DNA of 64,000 nucleotides, from positions 156,703 through 220,702 of the forward strand of contig SZWC01002445.1 in assembly GCA_023375785.1 (NCBI GenBank). Direction: 5' to 3'. A program made the translations under genes and the position numbers. This DNA comes from Penium margaritaceum (taxonomy: Eukaryota > Streptophyta > Zygnematophyceae > Desmidiales > Peniaceae). The notes under the pieces were generated by a model, which saw only the letters and a list, made by a program, of their open reading frames with translations, made no database searches and was not told the origin of the DNA. This document shows positions 24,480-34,745 of the stretch, piece by piece (within the stretch, counting starts at the first letter, position 1; the number at the start of each line of letters is the position of its first letter).

Positions 24480-25495
24480 CTCTGCATGCCCAAGTGTGAC
24501 GGCGCGAGGCGCCAGCGAGCTGCTAGTGAAAGGAAAATTCTTGCAGTTGGATCCGGCGGCTTGAGGATTGCTCGGATCCCCAAATGGAGGATTGCCCTTG
24601 ACAAGTCTCTAAATCTGGTGGAAGTTGTTTCACAAGAATCGGATAAGTAATGAGGAAGATATGGGCTTCCAAATTTGGGGGTGTACGCAACGGCTCTTGG
24701 AGTCGGCCACGGTTTGACTTCCGGTGAATAATCGACCGGACCAAGTAACAAATGTCCATCTGGGGATTTTGCTCCGGAAGGGCTGCCAAGGCATCCGGTG
24801 AATGATTTATCTAATGTCAGTAGTGTAGTTTGTTACTGAGGGACTTCGCCAAAATTCTTGCTCAGCGTCTGAAACTCAATAGTACGTTTTACTACTCGGG
24901 GACTTGATCAAAATTCCGACTGCATGTCCGCGAACAGGTTTCGAACCACATCAATCTCCATGACCAAACTAGATGTTTAACTCATCAAAACAGACCCCAA
25001 AGACACAAGGGACACTACCACTACGTATAGGGAAATATGCACCTTCGGAATGGCATTTTGATGGGTCCTTGATGTGTGAGGATGCCTTGGCGGGCAACAT
25101 GGTGTGCGCCACCGACTGAGCGACTGGATTGGTGTGCCGCACTTCCACTGACATAGTGGGAGCTATGGTGATTTGAGTCGCATACGGTTTGGTGGGATGG
25201 AGGGCTCATAAATAACCCTACAAATGCTTAAATCATGTCCATGTTAAGAAACTAATGCAAAATCACTTTATTCCCTTCACAAAAGTGACTATCTCACAAC
25301 TCCCTTCCAGTCCCAGAAACATAGCGTGAGGCGACCAAAAAGCTCACGGTTATACTCAAAACTTGCACAAAAGTAGACGTGAAAACCAAGCACAAACCCG
25401 TGAGGGAACGTTGGAATTGCCGCCACCCGGGGGCCGGTTTTGGACACAGTCTTCCATAATCCTTTCAAGGCTTCTCCTACATGACGTGAGTCTGG
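24480..25495. mobile_element. Unclassified ~1-kb block inside the Copia-B integrase region
   Basis: Copia integrase text stops near 24475 and resumes near 25500 (MARFW, then ELWFDH-like text). The intervening sequence has no copia similarity. It includes a ~60-bp near-tandem repeat (about 24827 and 24887, sharing GGGGACTT..CAAAATTC-type words). No terminal inverted repeats or flanking duplication were found by eye, so its class is unknown. Confidence 0.45.
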
Positions 25496-25943
25496 GACAG
25501 CCTGCCCCATGGCCCGCTTCTGGACCATGACATGTCGTACGAGCTGTGGTTCGACCATCGTGCCAATGTCCATCTCGCTTGTGTTTGGGGGTCCCTCAGC
25601 AGTGTCTGGTACACCGAGTACCAACAGGGGTCCAAGGTCTCACCTCAGGGACACGTGTAGCTTCCTCGGCATCTCTCTTCGGTCAAAGGCTTGGCGTTTT
25701 TGGGACCCTGCTTGCCATTGCATTATCATTTTTGGACATGCTCTCTTCTTTCAAGCTCTCACTTATCGTCACTTGTCTAGCATTTTTTCGCTGACCGCCA
25801 ACCACGTTCTTACTTGTGTGGCTTCCCGGCGGATGGGGGGGTCTAGTCCTACGGATGGTTTTGTCCGGGCCTCCTCACTTGCGGTCCGGTCTCTGGTTGG
25901 TAACGATCTGACCAACGTGGCTGTGGGTCCAGTAGCCTCATCA

Positions 25944-26267
25944 GTCCCCTCTGGCACACCTGGCCTTGTGCCAGTTTCGGTCCCCTCTGGCACACCTGCT
26001 CCTATACGAGTGCCAGTCCCCTTTGGCACATCTGGTCCTGTGCCTGTGTCGGTCCTCTCTGGCACACCTGCTCCTATACGAGCATCATTCCCCTCTTGCA
26101 CACCTGGTCCTATGCCAGTGTTGGTACCCTCTTGCACACCTAGTCCCGTACGAGTGCCAGTTCCCTCTAGCACAGCTGATCCTATGCTAGTGTCGATCCC
26201 CTCTAACACACCTAATCTTGTGCCAGTGTCAGTCCCCTCTGGCATACCTAATTCCATGCCAGTGACA
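25944..26267 (+). repeat. Nine 36-bp (12-residue) tandem repeats in the Copia-B linker
   Basis: Consensus VPSGTPxPVPVS repeats nine times with steady 36-bp spacing; units keep PSxTP while other positions vary. It sits between integrase and reverse transcriptase, a part of copia Pol that tolerates length change. Confidence 0.85.
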
Positions 26268-28327
26268 AACTCCCCAACCATACTCACTTCCGTGCATGCA
26301 CCCATTTCCCCTACGGCTATTGCCCAGTGGCATTCTCTACAGCTTGAGAAGAGCGCCTCAGTGTCAGGCAACTTCCGCGAGCCCGTTGGTTGTCTTAGAC
26401 CACTGGCCTCTACGACTCACCAGATTGTTGACTCAACGCCTAGACGCCCGACTCGTAGTGTTCAGAGTTGCGAGCCTAACATAAAGGCCCTTGGTCGTAG
26501 TGTCCAGGTTGACTACACTAAGGTGCATCTAGTTTGGCCAATCAGCCACAAATTGGTCTCCCGTGACTTCTCAATCGCTTGTGATGCCGCAGCTGATTTG
26601 GTTGTGGTCAGACTGAGTTCTGAGGCGTGCATTCTGGCCACACGGAGCTCTCCCTTAACAAAACCCAATCCAAGCACGTTCAAGGAGGCACTCTCAGCTA
26701 ACGATGCAAAGCAGTCGCGTGCTCCTTGTGAGGATCAGCTGAGAGCCATCCGTGAGCACGGTGTCTATGAATTTGTCGACCTCCAACCCGGGCCGAAGGC
26801 TGTACATACCAAGTACAGCCTTTCGCAAGAAGGTGAAGCCTGACGGCACATTGGATCGCTACAAGGGTTTCTTGAAGGCCAAGGGGTTCTCATAGGTTGA
26901 GGGCGTGGATTTCACTAACACTTTTGTACCCGTTGGCCGCATGACTACCACTCGCGCCCTGTTCGAGGTTGTTGCTCACCATGACTGGGAGCTAAACCAT
27001 ATGGATGTGAACAACACATTCCTCCATGGAACCTTGGAGGAGGAGATCTACGTGGTCCAGCCACCTAGATTCTAGGTCGGTGATAAGGTCTGGCGCCTAC
27101 AGAGGGCTTAGTATGGCTTGAAACAGTCACCCAAGTGCTAGAACTTGGAGATCACCGGTACACTGACACGTGCCGGTTATGTGCAGAGTGATGCCGACCC
27201 GTCCCTCTTTCCGAGACGTATAGATGAGAGCTTCACCGCCATCTTGGTCTATGTGGACGACCTCCTGATTGTGTCTCCTTCTGTGGAGGCTGTGAAGGAG
27301 GCCAATGCAGTCTTTCAAGCTTCCTACAGGATGGACTATGGTCCTGCAGTTGTGTCTCTCGGGATGGAGATTGTACATGATCATCAGCGATGGAGACCCT
27401 TGCTGCATCAGGAATGTTACGCCTCCATTGTGGGGGGGCTTTTTTTTACCTCCTTGGTACAGTTCCCACAGCCTCCACCCCCACCACACCTGACGGGCAG
27501 GATGCTCTAAAGATGGATGACCCAGCACAGCTGGGGGAGACAGTGGACATGACTCTATACTTGCACCTGACTGGCTCTTGATGTACTTGGCCACTACCAC
27601 ACGACCCGACATTGCCTTTGCCGTCAACCTCCTTGCACAATCTTCACAGCGTCCTCGGGCGAGAGCCCTTCATGCAGCTCTGCGAGTGGTGCGGTACATT
27701 GTCTCTACACCGTACCTCGGACTCTACTTTCGACGACAGTGTTTGGTGGTAGTCGATGGCTACACATATAGTGACTGGGCGTGGAACCTTGATGGGAGTA
27801 GTCGAACAGGCTACGTATTCCTGCGAGGTGGCGTCGTTGCATCATGGCATAGCGAAAAACAGGGGTGTATCGCACATAGCTCACTAGAGGCTTAGTGTAT
27901 TCTGCTGTGGACTGAGGCATCTAAGGTAGAGAGGCTGCAGCAACTATTTCGTGAGTTGCGTGAGTCTGTGCCTTGCATCGTTCTGTGCTGTGACAACCAG
28001 AGTGCTCTCACCATTACAGAGAACTTTGGTGTATTTCATGCACGCATGAAGCACATTCCTATTGAGCGTCACTTTGTGCATGATCTTATGGAGCAATAGG
28101 TGATCTTTGTCATATGGGTCGGCACGGACATGCAGCGCACGCTGACTTCTTGACCAAGGCACTGGCGAGCGGAATGTTCATGGTGGCCATTCATCCTGTC
28201 GGGCTTCGCCCCTTGCTTGAGAGTGGCAGAGAGTGGGGGTGTGTGAGCATGGACCGTTGAACATCGCGTTGTGCACTTGTCAGTTTTGCACGTGTATGGA
28301 CATGCATACCATTGCATAATGGGAGAG

Positions 28328-28793
28328 TGTTGTGATGTCAGTTGTTCGGTCTGTTTGTACAGCTTACTCTGACCACTCGGTCGTGTCCATGCTCGTGTAG
28401 ATACCTGATGCAGACCTAGTTGGAATCAGAGCAGCAACTAGTAGGAGGCTCCACCCACCAACAGCTGCTAGACAGTTGCCACTACATCCCGGGTGCTTCG
28501 TGGGGTGCTCTGTAGTATTTCTACTCTCACTAGAGTTTTCTCAGTGGAATGACTCTTGAGCCCGATTTGCATGTTTTGTATTTTCTGTCCACTTATCAAT
28601 GTTGGACTTGTGCGTGTGACTAGTTGTAGCGTTCGGCTCGAGCTTTTACATCTTTAAGTTTAGACGATGTCGCGTTTGGATGCATGTGCGTGGAGTTACG
28701 GTCAAAACAATGGTTTTGGGCCAGTTTTAGGACAAACTGACATTGCCGTGAGCGTCACCTGCCGTGTACCGCGACAGGTATGTATGTTGTGTG
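28328..28793 (+). repeat. Copia-B 3' LTR, left part
   Basis: Starts TGTTGTGATG right after a purine-rich ATAATGGGAGAG tract. It matches 21871-22345 of the 5' LTR and is cut at 28793 by Copia-2. The LTR continues at 33809. Confidence 0.85.
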
Positions 28794-28964
28794 TGTTGAA
28801 ATAGTATGCACCTTGTCCACTGCCTAGCTGGCTAGTTACACATACAGACAAGGCATGCACTGCTCTATGGAGTATGTCCCCTTGGTCTGTTCCGAGATGG
28901 GCCAGGAATGCACTGCCCATAATGGGTATGTCCCCTGTGCCTCATCATAGGAACCATACCTTTT

Positions 28965-29024
28965 TGGCTTGGTTGATTAGGCACCGGAGTCTCAAACCAG
29001 AGGTCGCGGGTTTAAACCCCGCGA
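28965..29024 (+). other. tRNA-like module in the Copia-2 5' LTR
   Basis: A-box-like TGGCTTGGTTGATTAGG and a T-arm-like hairpin (29004-29024). In this copy the loop reads TTTAAAC; the 3' LTR copy has the canonical TTCAAAC. Confidence 0.6.
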
Positions 29025-29197
29025 CGGCCGCAATTCTCTTTGTGGCCAAAACTGGGACAGGAAGCTTCTAGGAAGCTTACTAGATCCTGCCTTGAGGATG
29101 ACACTTGGCGGTCTAAGGACGCGCCAAGTAGGAATGTAGGTTGAGGTTGGGTCTAGTGGAGCCACTACAAGCAGAAGCTTTAGCAAAGCTCTGCAAG

Positions 29198-29205
29198 TAT
29201 AAAAG
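29198..29205 (+). promoter_or_regulatory. TATA box of the Copia-2 5' LTR
   Basis: TATAAAAG is preserved in the 3' LTR at 33555-33562. Confidence 0.65.
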
Positions 29206-29448
29206 CCTGTACCTTGCATGCATCCATTTACAGTTCTTGCCTTTGAGACTCCTCACAGAGTGTCCAACCAAAGGTAGACACTAAAGACCAACATGCGGAC
29301 TTCGTGAGGTTGCAAACCAAACGAACCTAAAGTGTGGATCCCTCGTTCGAGGGTGATATGTTATCTTGGTTGCAATACCAAGAGCGGTTGGCGGCCTCCC
29401 ATGTTGGGACCCGTTTTCTAGGCCGTTGCTATCCGGCGCATTGACAAA

Positions 29449-29463
29449 GGGTTATGGGCCCAC
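29449..29463 (+). promoter_or_regulatory. Primer-binding site of Copia-2, anticodon-arm type
   Basis: GGGTTATGGGCCCAC lies two bases inside the 5' LTR, identical to Copia-1, and is complementary to the initiator tRNA-Met anticodon stem-loop. Confidence 0.8.
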
Positions 29464-29878
29464 ACTTCTGGTTCTAAGGTACGCTTCCAAGACCGACTAG
29501 TGCGTGGTCTTGCAGGGCGCACAGGTACAACAGGGACACGACCATCGGACGGCTCCATATGCTCCATCGGCTCCATCGGCTTCTTCAGGTAGGGTGCGCG
29601 CACGTGGCGGACTAGGGGACGAGGAATCGCTCTGTCCATGTTGGACAAGACCCTCGAGCCCCAACGGGATTAAGCTCTACCCCTTCTTAGAAGGTGGTAT
29701 GACCCCGAGTCCGTTCTCTCACAACGGCACCATCGCCTTAGGCGATCATCGGCGGGAGGGGTATGCAACGGAATCAACTGCACCTTTGACAACGGTCGCA
29801 GTCAGCAGCCTCATCAGCCTCATCGGCCTCAACGAAGCAGAGTAGCAGCGAAGCAGAGAAGACGAGCAACCGCAAGAA

Positions 29879-32800
29879 ATGGCGGATCCGACTCCAGCCC
29901 GCCTTGAGGCGGGTATGTCCAAATTCACGGGGACAGGTTTTCCCTTGTGGAAATGGCAGTTTGAGATTGTCATGAACGTGCGTGGCTACCTTGACATCCT
30001 AAAAGGGACCGAGATAGCACCAGCCGATGCGACCGTGACGACGCATGCGGCTGACCTTGCAGCATGGACGATGAAGAACAACATGGCTCTCGCCATTCTT
30101 GTGACGTCCATCAACGAGATTCAACACTCCCACATCACAGGATGCACGTTGGCTGCCGAGGCCTACGCAAAACTCGCACGCGTGCATCAATCGAATGCCC
30201 TAGCAAACCGACTCTTCATCTTCCAACGGTTGATGTCGATGAGGGTGAGCGAAGGAGAATCGATACTCGCATTTTTGCAGTCGTTCGACAACGTGCTGCA
30301 AGAGGTCCAGCAAATGGAATGGGATCTCGACTCCAACATGCGTGCCATGATCCTTCTAATGGCATTGCCGGAAAGCTGGGGGTCCTTGATCACCGTATTT
30401 GGCGGTTGGAAGGAGGCAGATCTGACGTACGAGGCTGTCACCGAACACGTCCGCAACGAGACCATGCGACGCAGTGGCGCCGAGGCAAACATCTCAGCCT
30501 ATGCCTCTTGCTTCGGTGGACAAATTGCAAGCTCTCGCTCCAGTCAAGGCAACAGCGGAAGCGGTGGCGGTGGAGGGAAAGGCAATGGTGGCGGGAAGAG
30601 TTCCAAGAAGCCCGGCAACTGTCACAACTGTGGCAAGGCTGGGCACTGGGCTAGGGACTGCCGTAGTCCCAAGAAAGAAGGCGGTAACAAAGGTGGAAAG
30701 GAGAAGAAGGAGCTCACCAACATGATGGCTAGGGGGCTGCCCATGAAGGGCGCAGCGANGTGGATTTGTCTCCATGGCCGAATCTGTCATGCGCATCAAG
30801 TGTGCAAACGGTGGCGTCGTCCAAGCCATGGGCGAAGGGGACAAGGTGATCACGTTCAACGTGAATGGTGCGGAGAAGGCAGTCAACCTTCAAAAGGTGG
30901 TGTACATGCCCTCCTTCGCAGCCAACTTACTGTCCGTGTCACAAATCACCGACAACAACATGACAGTGGTGTTCACCAACAAAGAAGCAGTGGCCCTAAA
31001 AAACGAGGACATCCAGATTTTGTACACCAAAGACGACCTCATGCTTCAAGTTCCAAGAGTTGACGGCCTCTACGTGCTTCAAACCAAAGTCACCAAGGCG
31101 TCGGATGAGGGACTCGCATGTGCCACCAAGACAGTGGCACCGGAGCCGAAGGATGCACCACTGGCGACCGCTGCGGCCGCCACATCAACCAAGGACACTG
31201 ATGCTGAGTTGTGGCACAGGCGATTTGGCCACGTGGCCAACAGCACGCTGCAAAAGATGCAAGAGCAAGAGGTACTCCGCGGAATGGAAGGGTGCACTAT
31301 GAAGCATGGCGAAGGATGTACGTTGTGTGAACCATGCCTCCAAGCGAAGGCAAAGAAGAAGCCGTTTGGGAGAGGAGGTCAACGAGCGGAGCACGTCTTG
31401 GAACTGATACACANNNNNNNNNNNNNNNNNNNNNNNNNNNNNNNNNNNNNNNNNNNNNNNNNNNNNNNNNNNNNNNNNNNNNNNNNNNNNNNNNNNNNNN
31501 NNNNNNNNNNNNNNNNNNNNNNNNNNNNNNNNNNNNNNNNNNNNNNNNNNNNNNNNNNNNNNNNNNNNNNNNNNNNNNNNNNNNNNNNNNNNNNNNNNNN
31601 NNNNNNNNNNNNNNNNNNNNNNNNNNNNNNNNNNNNNNNNNNNNNNNNNNNNNNNNNNNNNNNNNNNNNNNNNNNNNNNNNNNNNNNNNNNNNNNNNNNN
31701 NNNNNNNNNNNNNNNNNNNNNNNNNNNNNNNNNNNNNNNNNNNNNNNNNNNNNNNNNNNNNNNNNNNNNNNNNNNNNNNNNNNNNNNNNNNNNNNNNNNN
31801 NNNNNNNNNNNNNNNNNNNNNNNNNNNNNNNNNNNNNNNNNNNNNNNNNNNNNNNNNNNNNNNNNNNNNNNNNNNNNNNNNNNNNNNNNNNNNNNNNNNN
31901 NNNNNNNNNNNNNNNNNNNNNNNNNNNNNNNNNNNNNNNNNNNNNNNNNNNNNNNNNNNNNNNNNNNNNNNNNNNNNNNNNNNNNNNNNNNNNNNNNNNN
32001 NNNNNNNNNNNNNNNNNNNNNNNNNNNNNNNNNNNNNNNNNNNNNNNNNNNNNNNNNNNNNNNNNNNNNNNNNNNNNNNNNNNNNNNNNNNNNNNNNNNN
32101 NNNNNNNNNNNNNNNNNNNNNNNNNNNNNNNNNNNNNNNNNNNNNNNNNNNNNNNNNNNNNNNNNNNNNNNNNNNNNNNNNNNNNNNNNNNNNNNNNNNN
32201 NNNNNNNNNNNNNNNNNNNNNNNNNNNNNNNNNNNNNNNNNNNNNNNNNNNNNNNNNNNNNNNNNNNNNNNNNNNNNNNNNNNNNNNNNNGGCTCGCCTT
32301 GCCAGCAGGTGGTGGGAATGGGAGAGTGGCTGCGGAGGATGATGCAGCATCTGACATGGACGCGGATACCGAGGCGTCCGAGGCTTCCGAGTCTGACTTG
32401 GAGTCTGACGACTCTTCTGACGACCACGCCGACGACAAACCACCACCTGTGGAAGCACCAGCACCAAAGCAAGAAGCGGCACCACTACCCCGGCGCAGTT
32501 TGCGACCAAAAAGAGCACCTTTGCGGTATGAGGATGATTGGACCGGCCTTAGCTGGTCGTGCATGGCTCAGGNGTCCTTGGAGGCCAAGAAGGAACAGAC
32601 CCCTTTCGTCTGAAGTGCTACACCGACGCTGACTGGGGAGGAAATCTTGACGACAGGAAATCCACCTCTGGATACGTGTGCATCTTGAATGGCGCTGCCA
32701 TCTCATGGGCCAGCAGGAAGCAGGATTGTGTTTCCGTGTCCACGGCTGAGGCAGAGTACGTTGCTTTGTCTGAGGTGTGCAAGGAGACTCAATGGCTCCG

Positions 32801-33089
32801 CAGCCTGCTTGGCAAAATGACAGTGCCACAGAAGGACGCCACGATCGTACACGTGGACAACATGAGCACCATCTCGATGGCTGAAGATGAGATCATCTCC
32901 CGGCAAACGAAGCACATCGACATACGTTACCACTACTCACGTGACCTGGTCATGAAGAACGTGGTGGACTTACAGCAATGCGGAACAAAGAGCATGCTTG
33001 CTGACTGCATGACCAAGCCGCTGGACAGCGACTTGTATTATGCAGGCATTCGTGGATTCGGCATGAGGAGTGCAGCAGAGGAAGGGTGA
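29879..33089 (+). CDS. Copia-2 gag-pol region (incomplete in assembly)
   Basis: Starts at the ATG at 29879 after a leader like that of Copia-1. Visible parts: Gag (FPLWKWQFEIVMNVRGYL and on, about 29930-30500); a CCHC knuckle (NCHNCGKAGHWARDC, about 30619-30663); protease-region text (about 30770-31080); an integrase HHCC finger (ELWHRRFGHVANSTL with CEPCLQAKAK, about 31205-31360); an acidic linker (32300-32570); and RNase H (TDADWGGNLDDRKSTSGY to ADCMTKPLDSDLY, about 32622-33040). The strong match to Copia-1 shows they are sister families. A run of N covers most of the integrase core. Whether the resident copy is whole cannot be told from this assembly. Confidence 0.8.
31414..32290. other. 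Assembly gap, 877 N
   Basis: The gap falls between the integrase finger and the pol linker of Copia-2. Its length is close to the corresponding span of Copia-1, so it seems correctly sized. Confidence 0.99.
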
Positions 33090-33138
33090 GCTCCAAGGCA
33101 TTGATGGAGCCGAGCAAGGGACAGATGGACAGAGGTGC

Positions 33139-33150
33139 AAGGGAGAGATT
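33139..33150 (+). promoter_or_regulatory. Polypurine tract of Copia-2
   Basis: AAGGGAGAGATT abuts the 3' LTR and is nearly identical to the Copia-1 tract. Confidence 0.75.
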
Positions 33151-33803
33151 TGTTGAAATAGTATGCACCTTGTCCACTGCCTAGCTGGCTAGCTACACAT
33201 ACAGACAAGGCATGCACTGCTCTATGGAGTATGTCCCCTTGGTCTGTTCTGAGATGGGCCAGGAATGCACTGCCCATAATGGGTATGTCCCCTGTGCCTC
33301 ATCATAGGAACCATACCTTTTTGGCTTAGTTGATTAGGCACCGGAGTCTCAAACCAGAGGTCGCGGGTTCAAACCCCGCGACGGCCGCAATTCTCTTTGT
33401 GGCCAAAACTGGAACAGGAAGCTTCTAGGAAGCTTACTAGAGCCTGCCTTGAGGATGACACTTGGCGGTCTAAGGACGCGCCAAGTAGGAATGTAGGTTG
33501 AGGTTGGGTCTAGTGGAGCCACTACAAGCAGAAGCTTTAGCAAAGCTCTGCAAGTATAAAAGCCTGTGCCTTGCATGCATCCATTTACAGTTCTTACCTT
33601 TGAGACTCCTCACAGAGTGTCCAAACAAAGGTAGACACTAAAGACCAACATGCGGACTTCGTGAGGTTGCAAACCAAACGAACCTAAAGTGTGGATCCCT
33701 CGTTCGAGGGTGATATGTTATCTTGGTTGCAATACCAAGAGCGGTTGGCGGCCTCCCATGTCGGGACCCGTTTTCTAGACCGTTGCTATCCGGCGCATTG
33801 ACA
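33151..33803 (+). repeat. Copia-2 3' LTR
   Basis: 653 bp, matching 28794-29446 with about 11 differences; followed by gtgtg. Confidence 0.95.
33322..33381 (+). other. tRNA-like module in the Copia-2 3' LTR
   Basis: TGGCTTAGTTGATTAGGC is a textbook D-arm/A box (4-bp stem possible with one G-T pair). The T-arm region 33361-33381 forms a perfect 7-bp stem around the loop TTCAAAC, giving a full B box (GGTTCAAACCC). A weaker anticodon-like stem lies between. No acceptor stem can be formed with the flanks, so it is a promoter-like tRNA core rather than a tRNA gene. Confidence 0.7.
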
Positions 33804-33988
33804 GTGTGCTTGTCAATTGTCATTTCTCTCTGTAGAACTAAGCTATTAGAGCTTATGAGGCTTTGAGCATCTCCTTTGCCTAACCTTTGCTATTTTTTGC
33901 ACCTGCTTGCTTGCTAGGGCGCCAGCTGACTAGACATTGTCGCCATGTCATCACCATCAACGCTAGGAAGCTTCCTAGTAATTTCTCA
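33804..33988 (+). repeat. Copia-B 3' LTR, right part
   Basis: Begins with the gtgtg duplication of Copia-2 (33804-33808), continues the LTR interrupted at 28793, and ends AATTTCTCA like the 5' LTR end at 22511. Confidence 0.85.
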
Positions 33989-34019
33989 ATCAACACACGC
34001 ACACTCTCCATGACCATGG

Positions 34020-34517
34020 TGTTGGTGTGTGTGGCTTCCACCCATCGCGAGCGATAGCCATGGTGATTACCGGCATACCCCTTGCTAAGCGTGGAGAGCA
34101 GCAGTATAGGAGAGCATGACGACATCATGGTCATCCAGAGGATCCCGATACATCTTTAGAATCTATGACTTGCCTGGTGTGACACATGTGATGCTAGACT
34201 CTTCTCGGTGGTCGAGACCCACGCAACCAAAAGCCTGTACCAGTGCAATGAGGAGACTTGCAACTTTGGTGTGCTTCTCGTCCTGGAAAGCACGCGCTGA
34301 CGTCTCGGACTACACTCTTACATGTATGAGTGATCTTAGTGTAGTTTAGAGTGCTCTAGAATTTTCTCGGTAGACAGTCCCGACGTCGCGTGATTTTGAC
34401 ACCTGAGCAGTGAGTTACGACCGAAACCATGATTTCAGGCCACTTTGATCAGGAACGAAAAAACAGCCACCCCTAACGACTCTAAGCGGCCAGCAACTAT
34501 TTACTGATTGTTTCTCA

Positions 34518-34579
<62 letters not shown>

Positions 34580-34733
34580 ATTATGTTCAATTTGAGCTTC
34601 CTGACACTCTGCATGTGTCCCTACCCAGACCCTTGCAGTTTCGTGCATGACTTGTGACTGTCATCACACACTGACTCAGCGTTGATGCTCAGTTAAGTGG
34701 CAAACAGTTCGGAAGGTTTCAGGATGTTTCTCA
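34020..34733 (+). repeat. Element E first LTR
   Basis: 714 bp from TGTTGGTGTG to GTTTCTCA, followed by a primer site. It carries one hairpin unit (34210-34257) and a CT run (34520-34577). A core resembling GAAACCATGATTTCAGGCCA corresponds to a similar block in the Copia-B LTRs. Confidence 0.75.
34520..34577. repeat. CT dinucleotide run
   Basis: About 29 CT units within the element E LTR. The last LTR of the complex has a run at the same relative place (50312-50364), upstream of homologous DNA. Confidence 0.95.
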
Positions 34734-34745
34734 TGGTATCAGAGC
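34734..34745 (+). promoter_or_regulatory. Primer-binding site of element E
   Basis: TGGTATCAGAGC directly follows the LTR. It is the classical site for the initiator tRNA-Met 3' end, unlike the anticodon-arm type of Copia-1 and Copia-2. Confidence 0.85.

Larger units (their letters stand above)
28794..29446 (+). repeat. Copia-2 5' LTR
   Basis: 653 bp from TGTTGAAATAG to GCGCATTGACA. TATAAAAG at 29198-29205 is a good TATA box. A tRNA-like module lies at 28965-29024. Confidence 0.95.
28794..33803 (+). mobile_element. Copia-2, young Ty1/copia element with incomplete sequence
   Basis: Two 653-bp LTRs (28794-29446 and 33151-33803) begin TG, end CA, and are flanked by a perfect 5-bp duplication gtgtg (28789-28793 and 33804-33808). 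About 11 LTR differences by eye (roughly 1.7%) mark a recent insertion, a little older than or similar to Copia-1. The primer site, polypurine tract, Gag and RNase H are all close to Copia-1. The interior includes an 877-base run of N and further unresolved bases, so completeness cannot be judged. The reverse transcriptase core is not visible in this assembly. Confidence 0.93.
21871..33988 (+). mobile_element. Copia-B, old Ty1/copia element with Copia-2 nested in its 3' LTR
   Basis: The 5' LTR is 21871-22511; the 3' LTR is split into 28328-28793 and 33804-33988 by the young Copia-2. Inside are a degenerate tRNA-Met-type primer site (22512-22525), a CAG-rich leader, a zinc knuckle (CYICGGPHRYTKC, about 23008-23046), and a protease (WIIDSGATHHMTCHHSDF, about 23483-23535). 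Integrase pieces lie around 24050-24470 and 25500-25760. A repetitive linker (25944-26267) precedes RT text (about 26670-27450, with YVDDLLIV) and RNase H (about 27570-28250). A ~1-kb unexplained block (24480-25495) interrupts the integrase part. Many breaks; LTRs well diverged, so clearly older than Copia-2. Confidence 0.85.

Noticed and set aside
25944-26267. CRISPR-like array
   Set aside because: Units are directly adjacent 36-bp coding repeats without spacers, inside a eukaryotic retrotransposon.
33322-33381. Calling the LTR tRNA-like module a functional tRNA gene
   Set aside because: There is no acceptor stem and the anticodon stem is weak; only the D-arm and T-arm parts are convincing.
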